DNA of 64,000 nt from Sporolactobacillus laevolacticus DSM 442. Its GTDB lineage: Bacteria; Bacillota; Bacilli; Bacillales; Sporolactobacillaceae. Position numbers and translations under genes: made by a program. This document shows, one piece after another, positions 42,244 to 51,502 of this stretch (the stretch's first letter is position 1; each line of letters opens with the position of its first letter). The DNA is taken from assembly GCF_000497245.1 (NCBI RefSeq), contig NZ_AWTC01000001.1:55678-119677 (forward strand), read 5' to 3'. The notes under the pieces were generated by a model. It was not told where the DNA came from and ran no database searches. It saw only the letters and a program-made list of their open reading frames with translations.

Positions 42244-42693
42244 TCAAATGTGCTCAGTTATTAATGCCTGCTGAATGGCCCAAGCTTGCTGCTCTCGGAC
42301 CATAAGCGTTTCAAGTGAACGGTCACTATTCACCCATTCGAAAAAGTGATCGGTTTCTACTGGCTGCTGAACTTTCTCCATCAAGGAAACAGCATAGAAA
42401 TAGCCATCATTCATCAAAGGCCTTCCATCTCTTGAAATAAGATATTGTAGCGCGTGTCCTATGTATCTTATATTTTTAAACGTATAGCCAACTTCTTCAA
42501 GAATTTCCCGACGCAGGCATTGTTCATCTGTTTCTCCTTCTTCCATGCCACCTCCAAGTAAAAAATAATTATGATTTACCCGGATTAAACCCAGTCTCAT
42601 CCTGGAGTGATTCTCAAAAACTACTGCGTAGGCACCTTTTCGTTTTTTATAAGTCAAGTTCTCCAATTTTGATCCAAAAGTCGGAATGGGCAC
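42244..42693 (-). CDS. Nudix hydrolase
   Basis: A 149-residue hydrolase of nucleoside diphosphate-linked compounds. The Nudix box is complete: G-G-M-E-E-G-E-T-D-E-Q-C-L-R-R-E-I-L-E-E-V-G-Y, split here by hyphens, about residues 50-72. The substrate cannot be predicted. It is embedded among acetyltransferase genes. Confidence 0.93.
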   Translation of the reverse strand: MPIPTFGSKLENLTYKKRKGAYAVVFENHSRMRLGLIRVNHNYFLLGGGMEEGETDEQCLRREILEEVGYTFKNIRYIGHALQYLISRDGRPLMNDGYFYAVSLMEKVQQPVETDHFFEWVNSDRSLETLMVREQQAWAIQQALITEHI

Positions 42694-42915
42694 CCGACAT
42701 CACCTTCAATTTATCTGTTTCGAAATTTCGCTCAGCCTTGTGTATACAAATTACTTTTTCTTTTATTCCCCTGATTTAAAAGGCAACATCAAAAATAAAC
42801 TTACCAGCATATGGTCAGTTTATTTACAAATCCATATGAACAGATATAATGGCATTAATCTAATTATAGCAAAAAGGACAGCTTTTCTGTCTTTAACTCA
42901 AGAAGGAGGATAAAA

Positions 42916-43458
42916 TTGCTGACTAGTGATCAGATTTATCTGAAACCATTTACGTTAACAGACGTTGAGCATTTGCTGCAATTACAAGTAACTAATAAGG
43001 ATTTTTTTGAACAATTTTCTATGACACGCACTATAAATTATTACTCTATTGAATACCAAACGCGTTTAATCCAAAGATGGAAACAAAAAGCAGAACAGGA
43101 TTCTGAATATCAATTCGGCATTTTTCGAAATGAGGATCATGCATTATTGGGAACCATCAATCTTTTTCAAGTTCAAAGAGGACCTCTGCAAAGTGCTTTT
43201 ATCGGCTATTTTTTAGATAAAACGCAGAATGGTAAAGGGTATATGACCGAAGCCGTCCATTTGATCGTCGATTATGCATTCAACCGGCTTCATCTACATC
43301 GAATTGAGGCGGGAGTGATGCCGCATAACACAGGATCCAATCGTGTTTTAGAGAAGACCGGCTTTCAAAAAGAAGGATTGGCACGGAAAAATGTAAAGAT
43401 TAATAATCGCTGGGAGGACCACATCACGCTGGCGATCATAAATCCTAACGAAATATGA
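42916..43458 (+). CDS. GNAT-family acetyltransferase, RimJ/RimL type
   Basis: A 180-residue protein like RimJ/RimL/YdaF ribosomal-protein acetyltransferases: IYLKPFTLTDVEHLLQL at the start, AFIGYFLDKTQNGKGYMTEAVHLIVDYAF as motif A, and HRIEAGVMPHNTGSNRVLEKTGFQKEG. Start is TTG at 42916 with GGAGGA 7 nt upstream. Confidence 0.9.
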   Translation: MLTSDQIYLKPFTLTDVEHLLQLQVTNKDFFEQFSMTRTINYYSIEYQTRLIQRWKQKAEQDSEYQFGIFRNEDHALLGTINLFQVQRGPLQSAFIGYFLDKTQNGKGYMTEAVHLIVDYAFNRLHLHRIEAGVMPHNTGSNRVLEKTGFQKEGLARKNVKINNRWEDHITLAIINPNEI

Positions 43459-43464
43459 TTCTAC

Positions 43465-43935
43465 TTACACCTTCTTCTTCATAAGCACAACTTCAATATC
43501 AATACCTTCTGGCTTATGAACAACTTCCTGATCAAAGACCTGATAACCAATTGATTGATAGAGATGTACGTTTCTGATTACACTTTTGCGTACCCTACAC
43601 ACGATAGAATGTCTATTATTATCTTTTGCAACTTTTTCAAGTTCTTGCAAAATTCTTTTTGCAACACCCTGACCCTGTCTTTCAGGGATTACTGAAAGCC
43701 GGAAAAAATAAAGAACATCATTCCTCACTCGAAAACGTACCATTCCAACTGGGATTGTTTCGTCAAATGCAATCAGCGCCTGTTCCCCATTTTCCAACGC
43801 CACTTCAATTAATGCCGTTGATTCCTGCATCGCGCTAGATGGCACCTTCGAATTCTGGTATTCAGTAAAGGCTTGAACCATCAGGTTGCGAATCAATTCA
43901 GAATCGGAATGATCTGCAAATCTAAAATGAATCAT
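43465..43935 (-). CDS. GNAT-family N-acetyltransferase
   Basis: A 156-residue acetyltransferase. Motif A is LSVIPERQGQGVAKRILQELEKVA, followed by NVHLYQSIGYQVFD. ATG at 43935 is preceded by GGAGG. Convergent with the RimJ-like gene, only 6 bp between stops. Confidence 0.88.
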   Translation of the reverse strand: MIHFRFADHSDSELIRNLMVQAFTEYQNSKVPSSAMQESTALIEVALENGEQALIAFDETIPVGMVRFRVRNDVLYFFRLSVIPERQGQGVAKRILQELEKVAKDNNRHSIVCRVRKSVIRNVHLYQSIGYQVFDQEVVHKPEGIDIEVVLMKKKV

Positions 43936-44007
43936 GATTTCCTCCATAAAAAGAATCTATATTACGATTGAATTGGAACCGTCCGACTCAGCTCTTCATT
44001 ATGAACC

Positions 44008-44619
44008 TTACACAGGCCTTATTATTTCAAAGGTTTCACCCAATTTTGCATAGGCACTTCCGGCTAGTCTGCTAACCGGTTTTAACCCAGCAGCATTGAT
44101 TCGTCCTTTCTTGTATAAATCTTCCCTAATATGATAATAAACGACCCGCCCAATTAATAAGTCACAAGAAGGATTGCCATCCGTCCCACCTAGTTCTATT
44201 GCTCGCTCAAGCACGCATTCCAGTCGAATGTTCGCTTCTTTTACCCCTTGAACACTGACCTTGATACTGTTGACAGGGGTTAGTCCAGAATCTTCAACCT
44301 CACTTTCATTTGATGGCAATGGCTTTGCCGTGTTATTTATTTGATCAATATAGCTTTCATCAGAAATGTGGACAACGAATTCACCTTTTTCAACCGCATT
44401 TCTCGATGTATCTTTCATCGCTCCGTTTAATCGTTGCACGGATACGGAGATCATTGGCGGTTCATCAGTAATGATATTGAAGTAACTAAATGGTGCTGCA
44501 TTTAATATACCTTCTGATGACTGCGTTGTTACGAAGGCTACCGGTCTCGGAATAATGCTGCCTGATAAAAACTTATAATTTTCCCGCCCAGGTAGTGCGT
44601 TTGGATCAATGCTTATCAA
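44008..44619 (-). CDS. Flavin reductase family protein (DIM6/NTAB, FMN-binding split barrel)
   Basis: A 203-residue FMN-binding protein. SGSIIPRPVAFVTTQSSEGILNAAPFSYFNIITDEPPMISVSV is split as the family shows it (quoted in parts: SGSIIPRPVAF, then NAAPFSYFN). Members reduce flavin with NAD(P)H or act as FMN-dependent oxidoreductases. ATG at 44619 with an AGGGGGC ribosome site. It stands before a divergently regulated MFS gene on the same strand. Confidence 0.88.
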   Translation of the reverse strand: MISIDPNALPGRENYKFLSGSIIPRPVAFVTTQSSEGILNAAPFSYFNIITDEPPMISVSVQRLNGAMKDTSRNAVEKGEFVVHISDESYIDQINNTAKPLPSNESEVEDSGLTPVNSIKVSVQGVKEANIRLECVLERAIELGGTDGNPSCDLLIGRVVYYHIREDLYKKGRINAAGLKPVSRLAGSAYAKLGETFEIIRPV

Positions 44620-44730
44620 AATTTAGCCCCCTGTTCTGCTCTCAAACAAATTAGTTTCCACTTCAATGATTCAATCTTCTTAAAAACAGTATAACCTCAT
44701 TCAGAAAATAGCTGTTAGCAATATTGCGCA

Positions 44731-45945
44731 TCACTCAACGAACCGTCTACTTTGATTCATAAGATTCTTTTGTTTTTTTATAAATTCATAGCAGATCGCT
44801 AACAAGAGAAATGCACTGCCGCTGATCACCATTCCCACAGCACCCACTATGTGATAAGCTTGACTGCCAACCCAAGAACCAATTGAACCGCCTAGATAAT
44901 AGCCAACCATGAATAGTGCGTTTAATCTACTGTGTTTGCCGGGATCGAGTTGGTACAGCCTTCCTTGATTCAAAGACATGTTCATACGTGAACCGACATC
45001 AAGAAAGAAAGTTACAAGAATAAGCAGCGGCAAAGAACGCCAACCAAATCCGAAAAACACGAAGGATAGGACCATCACAAGCAATGCGGTTATGTTCCAC
45101 CCTCGGACGTTCGGACGATTTGACAGTTTGCCTGTAAACCCTGCTGCTAACGCACCCGCAATTCCAACAAATCCAAAAGTACCTGTCATGCCGCTTCCAA
45201 AGTGATAGGGCTCCCCATTTAACAAGAGCGCAAGGGGCACCCAGAAAACGTTAAAAGCAGCAAATGCTGCAGACCCAAGCACTAACGTCTCTCTAAGAAT
45301 GGGCTCCTTCTTGATGAGTGGCAACAACGAGCCAATAATTTCCTTGTAGGATGCCTGCTTCGGCGCCTGGTCTTCTGGCAGCCGCCAGAAAAGATAACTC
45401 GCAATACAGATTAAAATGAACGCTGCTGTCCAATGTACGGCATGCCATCCAAAAAGTTGGCCAATCCACCCGCCGAAAACACGCCCAACAAGCACCCCCA
45501 TAAAAATCCCCGTCAATAAATGTCCGATTAGCTTTCCTCTCTGCTCAAGCAACGCATTTGAAGCAACAAAAGGGACAATCAATTGTGCTGAGACTGTACT
45601 GAATCCCAGCAAAAATCCGATCACTAATAATAATTGAAAAGAAGACACCCATGTCATTAGGACAAGCCACACCGCAGACAATAACATACTCCCTAATATC
45701 AGAATTCTTCTGTTGAACCGATCTCCTAACGGGACAACAAAAAGAAGGCCAAGTGTATACCCTATTTGAATCACAGATAATAAGAGTCCTGCTTCGCTCG
45801 CCTGAATGGAAAAATGCTTGACAATATCAGAGAGCAACACCTGATCGTAAAATAAATTAGCTACTGCAGCGGCGCAAGTTAATGCAAGAATGTTTTGTAA
45901 TCCTGTTGAAAATCTATTATTCTTATTAATTGTTTCATTCACCAT
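44731..45945 (-). CDS. MFS transporter (YgaY/arabinose-efflux-like)
   Basis: A 404-residue major facilitator with twelve membrane segments. The N-terminus ANLFYDQVLLSDIVKHFSI and loop 2-3 VPLGDRFNRRILI fit the efflux group annotated YgaY/AraJ-like. ATG at 45945 lies after AAGAAGGAG. It is divergent from an XRE-type regulator with palindromic sites between them, so regulation by that protein is likely. Confidence 0.88.
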   Translation of the reverse strand: MVNETINKNNRFSTGLQNILALTCAAAVANLFYDQVLLSDIVKHFSIQASEAGLLLSVIQIGYTLGLLFVVPLGDRFNRRILILGSMLLSAVWLVLMTWVSSFQLLLVIGFLLGFSTVSAQLIVPFVASNALLEQRGKLIGHLLTGIFMGVLVGRVFGGWIGQLFGWHAVHWTAAFILICIASYLFWRLPEDQAPKQASYKEIIGSLLPLIKKEPILRETLVLGSAAFAAFNVFWVPLALLLNGEPYHFGSGMTGTFGFVGIAGALAAGFTGKLSNRPNVRGWNITALLVMVLSFVFFGFGWRSLPLLILVTFFLDVGSRMNMSLNQGRLYQLDPGKHSRLNALFMVGYYLGGSIGSWVGSQAYHIVGAVGMVISGSAFLLLAICYEFIKKQKNLMNQSRRFVE

Positions 45946-46015
45946 CGCCAACTCCTTCTTTATTCGACAAGATATAAGGTATAATAATATCCTGCACGCA
46001 AGAAGAGCGTTCGTT

Positions 46016-46035
46016 ATCCTAGGATTGATAATCCT
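46016..46035. promoter_or_regulatory. Overlapping palindromes between MFS and XRE-type regulator
   Basis: ATCCTAGGAT (46016-46025) overlaps AGGATT-GAT-AATCCT (46021-46035), immediately upstream of the regulator gene. Spaced repeats of the half site AGGAT/ATCCT suggest a dimer operator for the divergent regulator. Confidence 0.5.
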
Positions 46036-46053
46036 ATGAAAGAAGGTCATCAG

Positions 46054-46878
46054 GTGAAGAAAAACGAAGGAAAGTATTACGCGCTAGGTCAATTTTTAAA
46101 GAAAAAGCGAGCATCCCTTTCACCTGAACAAGCCGGTTTAAAAGAAGGTTTCCGTCGACGGGTTGAGGGACTAAGACGTGAAGAAGTTGCTGATTTGGCG
46201 GGGCTCAGTGTTGACTGGTATACACGTTTGGAACAGGGGCGAACGGTACACCCGTCGGCAGACGTCTTATTGTCTCTGAGTCTTGTTCTTCAGTTAAATA
46301 ATAAAGAACGTGCCTATCTCTTTTCATTAGCAGATCAAAGAATCCCAGATGAACACACTGGAGAACTTATCATCAGTGACGGCATGCAGCATTTCTTGGA
46401 CGCACAGCAGCCCCACCCCGCTTATATTACCGACCAAAGATGGAACATGATTGCGTGGAATCAAGCAACTTTGAAAATATTTGGTAATTACCCCAAAATG
46501 TCAGGGCTCGATCGGAACACCGTATGGCGTGCCTTCACTGATCCGTATATGCAAGAACTGCTTGATGATTGGCAAGGTCATGCAAAGCGGCGCGTAAGCC
46601 AGCTCAGAATGGCCTTTAGCAAAACGTCAAATAATTCAGATCTGAACACGTTTATCCATCAATTGCAGGAAGCAAGTTCATTATTTGATTCGTGGTGGAA
46701 TGATCAAACGATCTGTGGAACACCCGAAGGCAAAAAGCTATTGCATCATCCAATTGTCGGCGATATTCGCCTTAATTACTTATCTTTTCAATCCGAAGAA
46801 TTGCCTGGTGCAACAATTACAATTCATCTTGCAGGAGATCATGCCTCTCTAACAAAACTGCAGACCCTCCAATCGTGA
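46054..46878 (+). CDS. XRE-type regulator with MmyB-like ligand-binding domain
   Basis: A 274-residue regulator. The N-terminal helix-turn-helix reads RRVEGLRREEVADLAGLSVDWYTRLEQGR (given in two parts: RRVEGLRREEVADLAG, LSVDWYTRLEQGR). The C-terminal about 170 residues match the MmyB-like PAS-fold ligand domain (WNMIAWNQATLKIFG, then WWNDQTICGTPEGKKLLHHP). GTG at 46054 has AGAAGG 7 nt upstream; an in-frame ATG at 46036 abuts the palindrome and lacks a ribosome site. Confidence 0.9.
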   Translation: MKKNEGKYYALGQFLKKKRASLSPEQAGLKEGFRRRVEGLRREEVADLAGLSVDWYTRLEQGRTVHPSADVLLSLSLVLQLNNKERAYLFSLADQRIPDEHTGELIISDGMQHFLDAQQPHPAYITDQRWNMIAWNQATLKIFGNYPKMSGLDRNTVWRAFTDPYMQELLDDWQGHAKRRVSQLRMAFSKTSNNSDLNTFIHQLQEASSLFDSWWNDQTICGTPEGKKLLHHPIVGDIRLNYLSFQSEELPGATITIHLAGDHASLTKLQTLQS

Positions 46879-47221
46879 AAGTAAGGTGATACTTGGAGTA
46901 ACAACAACAGACGTGTTTGCGTACAATTAGAAAGCTTTCGTTTTACAACTACAAAGCTCAACCTAATTGAATTAATCAGCCGTATTCTTCATAAATTTAA
47001 TTGTTGTCTGAAGATGGATAGTGCATGAAATTGAACAGTCCGGATTTTAAATATGAACTGGAGAGAGCATATTATTGAGCGTTCCATGCATATCTTTAGA
47101 TTCAGGATGGATCTCTTCTTCACATGACAATCCAGTTGTATTCTGTTCCAGTGATCATAGATTCGAATCCATAATTCATTCGTCATTGAATGCAAGTCTA
47201 GATGAAGAAGGAGCGATGGCT
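46879..47221. other. Intergenic region before the LysM-GH18 gene
   Basis: A frame continues upstream of the GH18 start to 47075, but it has low-complexity, non-conserved sequence and no ribosome site. I see no hairpin or repeat of note; a sporulation promoter may be present but I cannot identify one. Confidence 0.35.
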
Positions 47222-48373
47222 GTGTTGATTCATGTTGTGCAGAGTGGAGAATCGCTATGGCAAATTACAAACTATTACCACGTATCTGCAATTGTGGTTG
47301 CAGCCATAAACGGGTTGTCCGACTCAAACCGACTCGTGATTGGCCAGGCATTAGTTGTTCCTATTCCAGAAGTACCACCCTACGCGGGACCCAAGCCAAC
47401 ACTTGAAGTCAATGCCTATACATACCAATCTGATTCTGTTGACGCATTAACAATTCTTCAACTAGGCTATCTGCTTACTTCGGTTATTCCATTTGCCTAC
47501 CATGTCACAGCAAACGGAACCTTGGATTTGTTAGATGATCAGGCAAGATTATCTGCTGCTTTTGCGCAAAACGTCCTACCAACCATGGCGATTAATAACT
47601 TCTCTGCAACTGAATCCGGATCAGACTTATTGCATCGCGTACTCAACACTCCGGAATATCGTGAAAATTTACTGTCGGACATTGTTCGGATCATGCAGGA
47701 GAAAGGATATCGAGGATTAAATGTTGATTTCGAGAATGTTCTGCCTGCTGATCGCGAACAATACAATCAATTTCTTCAGCAGGCAGCTGATCGCCTGCAT
47801 CCTCTGGGTTTCTTACTCTCTACTGCAGTGATGCCGAAAACGGGTGCTACACAGCCTTTTGCATCGTATGAAGCCTATGATTACGAGGCTCACGGTCGAA
47901 TTGTTGATTTTGTTGTGCTGATGACCTATGAATGGGGCTTCCGTCTCGGCCCGCCACAGGCGATCTCACCTGTTGATAAAATGAGAGAGGTCGTTCAATA
48001 CGCTTTATCGGTCATACCGGCAAATAAAATTTCCCTAGGATTTGAAACATACGCTCGTGACTGGTTGCTCCCTCATGTTGAGGGCCGGGAGGCTGAAACA
48101 TTTAGTCCGAAGGAAGCTGTCGACCGGGCCATTAAATACGGGGCTGCAATTCAGTATGATCAACAAGCGCAATCACCCTATTATCGCTATGTCGATGAAC
48201 AAGGTCGCAGTCATGAAGTTTGGTTTGAAGATGCACGAAGCGCACAAGCAAAATTTGACTTGGTCAAAGAATTCAAGCTCCGCGGTCTCAGCTATTGGGC
48301 ACTCGGCTATCCATATCCGCAAAACTGGGCGCTGCTCGAAAACAATTTTACTATTCGCAAGTGGCGAACGTAA
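47222..48373 (+). CDS. LysM-GH18 glycoside hydrolase, SleL/YaaH-type
   Basis: A 383-residue protein with one N-terminal LysM repeat (VVQSGESLWQITNYYHV to LVVPIPEV, residues 3-47) and a GH18 domain (about 60-383). The catalytic motif is GLNVDFENV, the spore-type version of DxxDxDxE, followed by MTYEWG. Members (SleL/YaaH) are N-acetylglucosaminidases that degrade spore cortex fragments during germination. B. subtilis YaaH has two LysM repeats; here there is one. GTG at 47222 is 8 nt after AAGGAG; the ATG at 47216 is too close to it. Confidence 0.9.
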   Translation: MLIHVVQSGESLWQITNYYHVSAIVVAAINGLSDSNRLVIGQALVVPIPEVPPYAGPKPTLEVNAYTYQSDSVDALTILQLGYLLTSVIPFAYHVTANGTLDLLDDQARLSAAFAQNVLPTMAINNFSATESGSDLLHRVLNTPEYRENLLSDIVRIMQEKGYRGLNVDFENVLPADREQYNQFLQQAADRLHPLGFLLSTAVMPKTGATQPFASYEAYDYEAHGRIVDFVVLMTYEWGFRLGPPQAISPVDKMREVVQYALSVIPANKISLGFETYARDWLLPHVEGREAETFSPKEAVDRAIKYGAAIQYDQQAQSPYYRYVDEQGRSHEVWFEDARSAQAKFDLVKEFKLRGLSYWALGYPYPQNWALLENNFTIRKWRT

Positions 48374-48469
48374 AGCAGCCTCTATTTTATAGTATTTAAG
48401 ACAGAGCGAGAATGATAGTAGGTAATGTAACTCAGCAGTCATAGCCTTTGACATCCTGCTCTCGTTTCA

Positions 48470-48951
48470 ATGGATTAATTTCATAATTTCTGCTAAAAGC
48501 AGCTGGCTGACTAAATCATGTAGTTCCCCTGCCCAGACAGACTCCCTCATTTAAATTCGATATCGACAACTGGCGGTAACATATATTCTATTTTAGGGAC
48601 TGTATGAATGAAGTTTTCGGCCTGCGCTTCTCCAGAACTATCATAACTAAAAAAATGATAAGCACCAATCCGCAAAGAAGTTTTGGAAGCGTTTTTCCAA
48701 TTATATGAAAATCGCTTATCCTGGGAAGTACTACCCTCGGTCGCTTTAATATATGCAAATTGGATCTTTTGCCTAGATAAAACATCCCATAAAATCTTTC
48801 CTTGATATGCTGAAACATCTACTCCTCGTACAGGATAAACCTCTTTTGACGGGTGATTAAACAAGATCACGCCATTGACTAGGAGTAAACAAACAATAAA
48901 CACTGCTGATATAACAAAAGCAGTAACCGCTAAAACTATTTTTTTCTTCAT
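48470..48951 (-). pseudogene. GH25 (lysozyme M1-like) muramidase, truncated by frameshift
   Basis: The intact reading frame (48547-48951) gives 134 residues: an N-terminal membrane anchor, then GVDVSAYQGKILWD with the first catalytic aspartate, YIKATEG, GAYHFF and LPPVVDIEF, the second catalytic stretch, after which it stops at once. GH25 domains need about 80 more residues. Just past the stop, another frame (48550-48470) reads GELHDLVSQL, which fits the family's next helix. The gene therefore looks frameshifted and its remainder decayed. Confidence 0.75.
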
Positions 48952-49106
48952 AGAATCATTCCCTAGTAAATTATGAATTAAAATGTATAGTCCATTATTT
49001 ATAATTCCGTGACCTTTACCCTATTTTCGTGAATATAGTATACGCTTTGATTTTGTCGTGTCGAATCATGCTAGGATAAGACAACCAAAAAGAGAGGGGA
49101 AGTATA

Positions 49107-50693
49107 ATGAAAAAACAATTCTGGATCAAAATTGTTTCTGCAGTATTGACACTAGTTTTTATTTTTAGCTTTGCATCTCAATCATTTGCAAAAAGCGACT
49201 CTTTTTTCAGATCAAATCAGAGCAATCTTGGGGTTTACTATGAACTGTTTGTTAACTCTTTTTATGATTCCAATCACGATGGGCATGGCGATTTAAATGG
49301 GATCACCCAGAAACTGGATTATCTGAATGACGGACACAAAAACAGTAAGACAGACCTTGGTGTCAATGCCATCTGGTTGATGCCGATCTATCCATCACCG
49401 ACTTATCATAAGTATGATACAACAGATTTCTATAATGTGGATCCACAATATGGAACTCTGAGCGATTTCCGCCGACTGGCACGAGAAGCACATGAACGTG
49501 GTGTGAAAGTAATTTTGGACATCGCTCTGAATCATACGAGCAATCAGAATCCATGGTTCCTGGCTGCAGAAAATGACAAGAACAGTCCATACAGAGATTA
49601 CTATATCTGGGCGGACAAGAATACAGACATCAATGAAAAAGGGCCATGGGGTCAGCAAGTCTGGCATGAAACTCATCCAGGTTCAGGCGACTACTATTAC
49701 GGAGTCTTTGACAAGGCTATGCCCGATTTGAATTATGATAATCCGAAGGTTCGGGAAGAAGCCATTAACATCGGCAAGTTCTGGCTGAATCAGGGGGCTG
49801 ACGGATTCCGGTTGGATGCGGCGATGCACATCTACACCGGGGATACGGAAAAAAATGTCGCCTGGTGGGATGAATTCAGTCAAGCCCTTAAGAAAACAGA
49901 TCCGAAAGTTTATCTGGTAGGAGAAGTCTGGGACCGTCCAAACAACATCGCACCTTATTATCAGGCACTGAACTCGAATTTCAACTTTGATCTTGCCGGT
50001 AAGATATTGGATGCAGTCCAGAGTGGTGAAAATAACGGACTCGTTGCTTTTGAAATGAGTGCCCTTTCCCAATATCAGAGTGTAAACGCAAATGCAATTG
50101 ACGCACCATTTTTAACAAATCATGATCAACCTCGAACGATGTCGCTTCTTAACGGTAACGTGGATAAAGCAAAGCTTTCGGCGTCGGTTCTCCTGACTAT
50201 GCCAGGTAATCCATATATTTATTATGGTGAAGAAATTGGGATGCTTGGAGCAGGCCCGGATGAGTTCAAGCGTGAACCTTTCCGCTGGTATCCTGGTGAT
50301 GGAGAAGGTCAGACAACTTGGGAAACGCCGCAATATAACGTTGGCCCAAATGCAGTTTCTGTTCAATCTGAAGATCTTGATCCGAATTCGCTTCTCAATC
50401 GTTACCGTGAACTGATCCATCTCCGTAATTCAAATCCAGCTCTGGTTTCAGGGGATATTAAGGACTTTCAGACCGGAGACAGCAGAGTTCTGGGTTATAC
50501 AAGAAATGATCAGAAAGACTCGGTACTTGTTCTAAATAACCTATCCGATCAAACGGTCACGATCACTGTCGATAAAGAAGCTTTTAAAACACATAAAGTA
50601 CTCTTCTCCACCTTTTCACATGAGAATGTTAAGAGGGGCCATGGGACAATCAAGATTACGTTACCGTCCTATTCAACCATTCTCTTAAAGTGA
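49107..50693 (+). CDS. Secreted alpha-amylase family enzyme (GH13)
   Basis: A 528-residue exported glycoside hydrolase acting on starch-like glucans. The signal peptide spans residues 1-28 (cut after SFA). Calcium-binding DSNHDGHGD is at 54-62. The catalytic triad is D237 (GFRLDAA), E273 (VGEVWD) and D340 (LTNHDQPR); region I reads DIALNHTS. A C-terminal beta domain closes the protein. AGAGAGGGG ribosome site. It is a single-gene unit with its own terminator; no catabolite cre site is obvious upstream. Confidence 0.95.
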   Translation: MKKQFWIKIVSAVLTLVFIFSFASQSFAKSDSFFRSNQSNLGVYYELFVNSFYDSNHDGHGDLNGITQKLDYLNDGHKNSKTDLGVNAIWLMPIYPSPTYHKYDTTDFYNVDPQYGTLSDFRRLAREAHERGVKVILDIALNHTSNQNPWFLAAENDKNSPYRDYYIWADKNTDINEKGPWGQQVWHETHPGSGDYYYGVFDKAMPDLNYDNPKVREEAINIGKFWLNQGADGFRLDAAMHIYTGDTEKNVAWWDEFSQALKKTDPKVYLVGEVWDRPNNIAPYYQALNSNFNFDLAGKILDAVQSGENNGLVAFEMSALSQYQSVNANAIDAPFLTNHDQPRTMSLLNGNVDKAKLSASVLLTMPGNPYIYYGEEIGMLGAGPDEFKREPFRWYPGDGEGQTTWETPQYNVGPNAVSVQSEDLDPNSLLNRYRELIHLRNSNPALVSGDIKDFQTGDSRVLGYTRNDQKDSVLVLNNLSDQTVTITVDKEAFKTHKVLFSTFSHENVKRGHGTIKITLPSYSTILLK

Positions 50694-50711
50694 ATAATAA
50701 GCAATAGATAA

Positions 50712-50756
50712 AGGGGCTTCACAGGATAAACTACTACTCCTGTGAAGTCCCTTTTT
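50712..50756 (+). terminator. Terminator of the amylase gene
   Basis: GGGGCTTCACAGGA pairs with TCCTGTGAAGTCCC (one G-U) around an AT-rich loop and is followed by five T. Confidence 0.88.
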
Positions 50757-50821
50757 GTAGTAGAATTTATTTAAAGAACAGATAAAACGATGTCTGATTC
50801 ACTGCGAAATGAGGTAGATTA

Positions 50822-51502
50822 ATGAAAGTACTGCTTGCTGAAGATGACCTGCGTCTTGGAAAATTAATTATGAAAATGTTAAAGAAAGAACAATTCGCTG
50901 CTGACTGGGTCGACAATGGAGAAACCGCATACGACCAAGCCCTTACCGGGGATTATGATGTGATCATCCTCGATTGGATGCTTCCTGAAAAGGACGGGAT
51001 TGAAGTCAGCAGATTATTGAGGAAAGAAGGATACAGTGGAGCCATACTTATGCTCACAGCACGAGATGCCCTTGAAGATCGCGTTCAAGGACTTGATTCT
51101 GGAGCAGATGACTATATGATGAAGCCATTTGCTTTTGAAGAACTTTTTGCACGTCTCCGATCTCTTTACCGGAGGAACTTTTTCCCGGTCGATCAAAATG
51201 TGATCCGAACCCACGACCTAACCATTGACTTGACGAATCATTTGATTAAAAAAAATGACGAACTGCTCAGCCTAACTTCTCGAGAATACCAGCTGCTTGT
51301 TTATTTTGTTAAAAACACTGGTAGGATTCTTTCTAAAGAAATGATTATGTCGAGAGTTTGGGAAGAGAGCAGTGACGTCACGTTTAATACCATGGAAGCC
51401 TTTGTGAAGCTATTAAGAAAGAAACTTGGTCAGTCCAAGCAAAGCAGTTATATTAAAACAATCCGCGGTTTGGGCTATATGTGGGTGGATGAACATGTTT
51501 AA
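50822..51502 (+). CDS. OmpR-family response regulator
   Basis: A 226-residue regulator. The receiver domain (1-115) has acidic residues ED at 7-8, the phospho-acceptor D51 (ILDWMLP) and the conserved lysine in MMKPFAF. The C-terminal winged helix (about 130-225) has LTSREYQLLVYF and IKTIRGLGYMW. Overlaps the next gene by 8 nt, forming a two-component pair. Confidence 0.96.
   Translation: MKVLLAEDDLRLGKLIMKMLKKEQFAADWVDNGETAYDQALTGDYDVIILDWMLPEKDGIEVSRLLRKEGYSGAILMLTARDALEDRVQGLDSGADDYMMKPFAFEELFARLRSLYRRNFFPVDQNVIRTHDLTIDLTNHLIKKNDELLSLTSREYQLLVYFVKNTGRILSKEMIMSRVWEESSDVTFNTMEAFVKLLRKKLGQSKQSSYIKTIRGLGYMWVDEHV

Noticed and set aside
49000-49106. Catabolite-responsive (cre) site in front of the amylase gene
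   Set aside because: No 14-bp match to the cre pattern with its central CG could be found in the upstream 150 bp.
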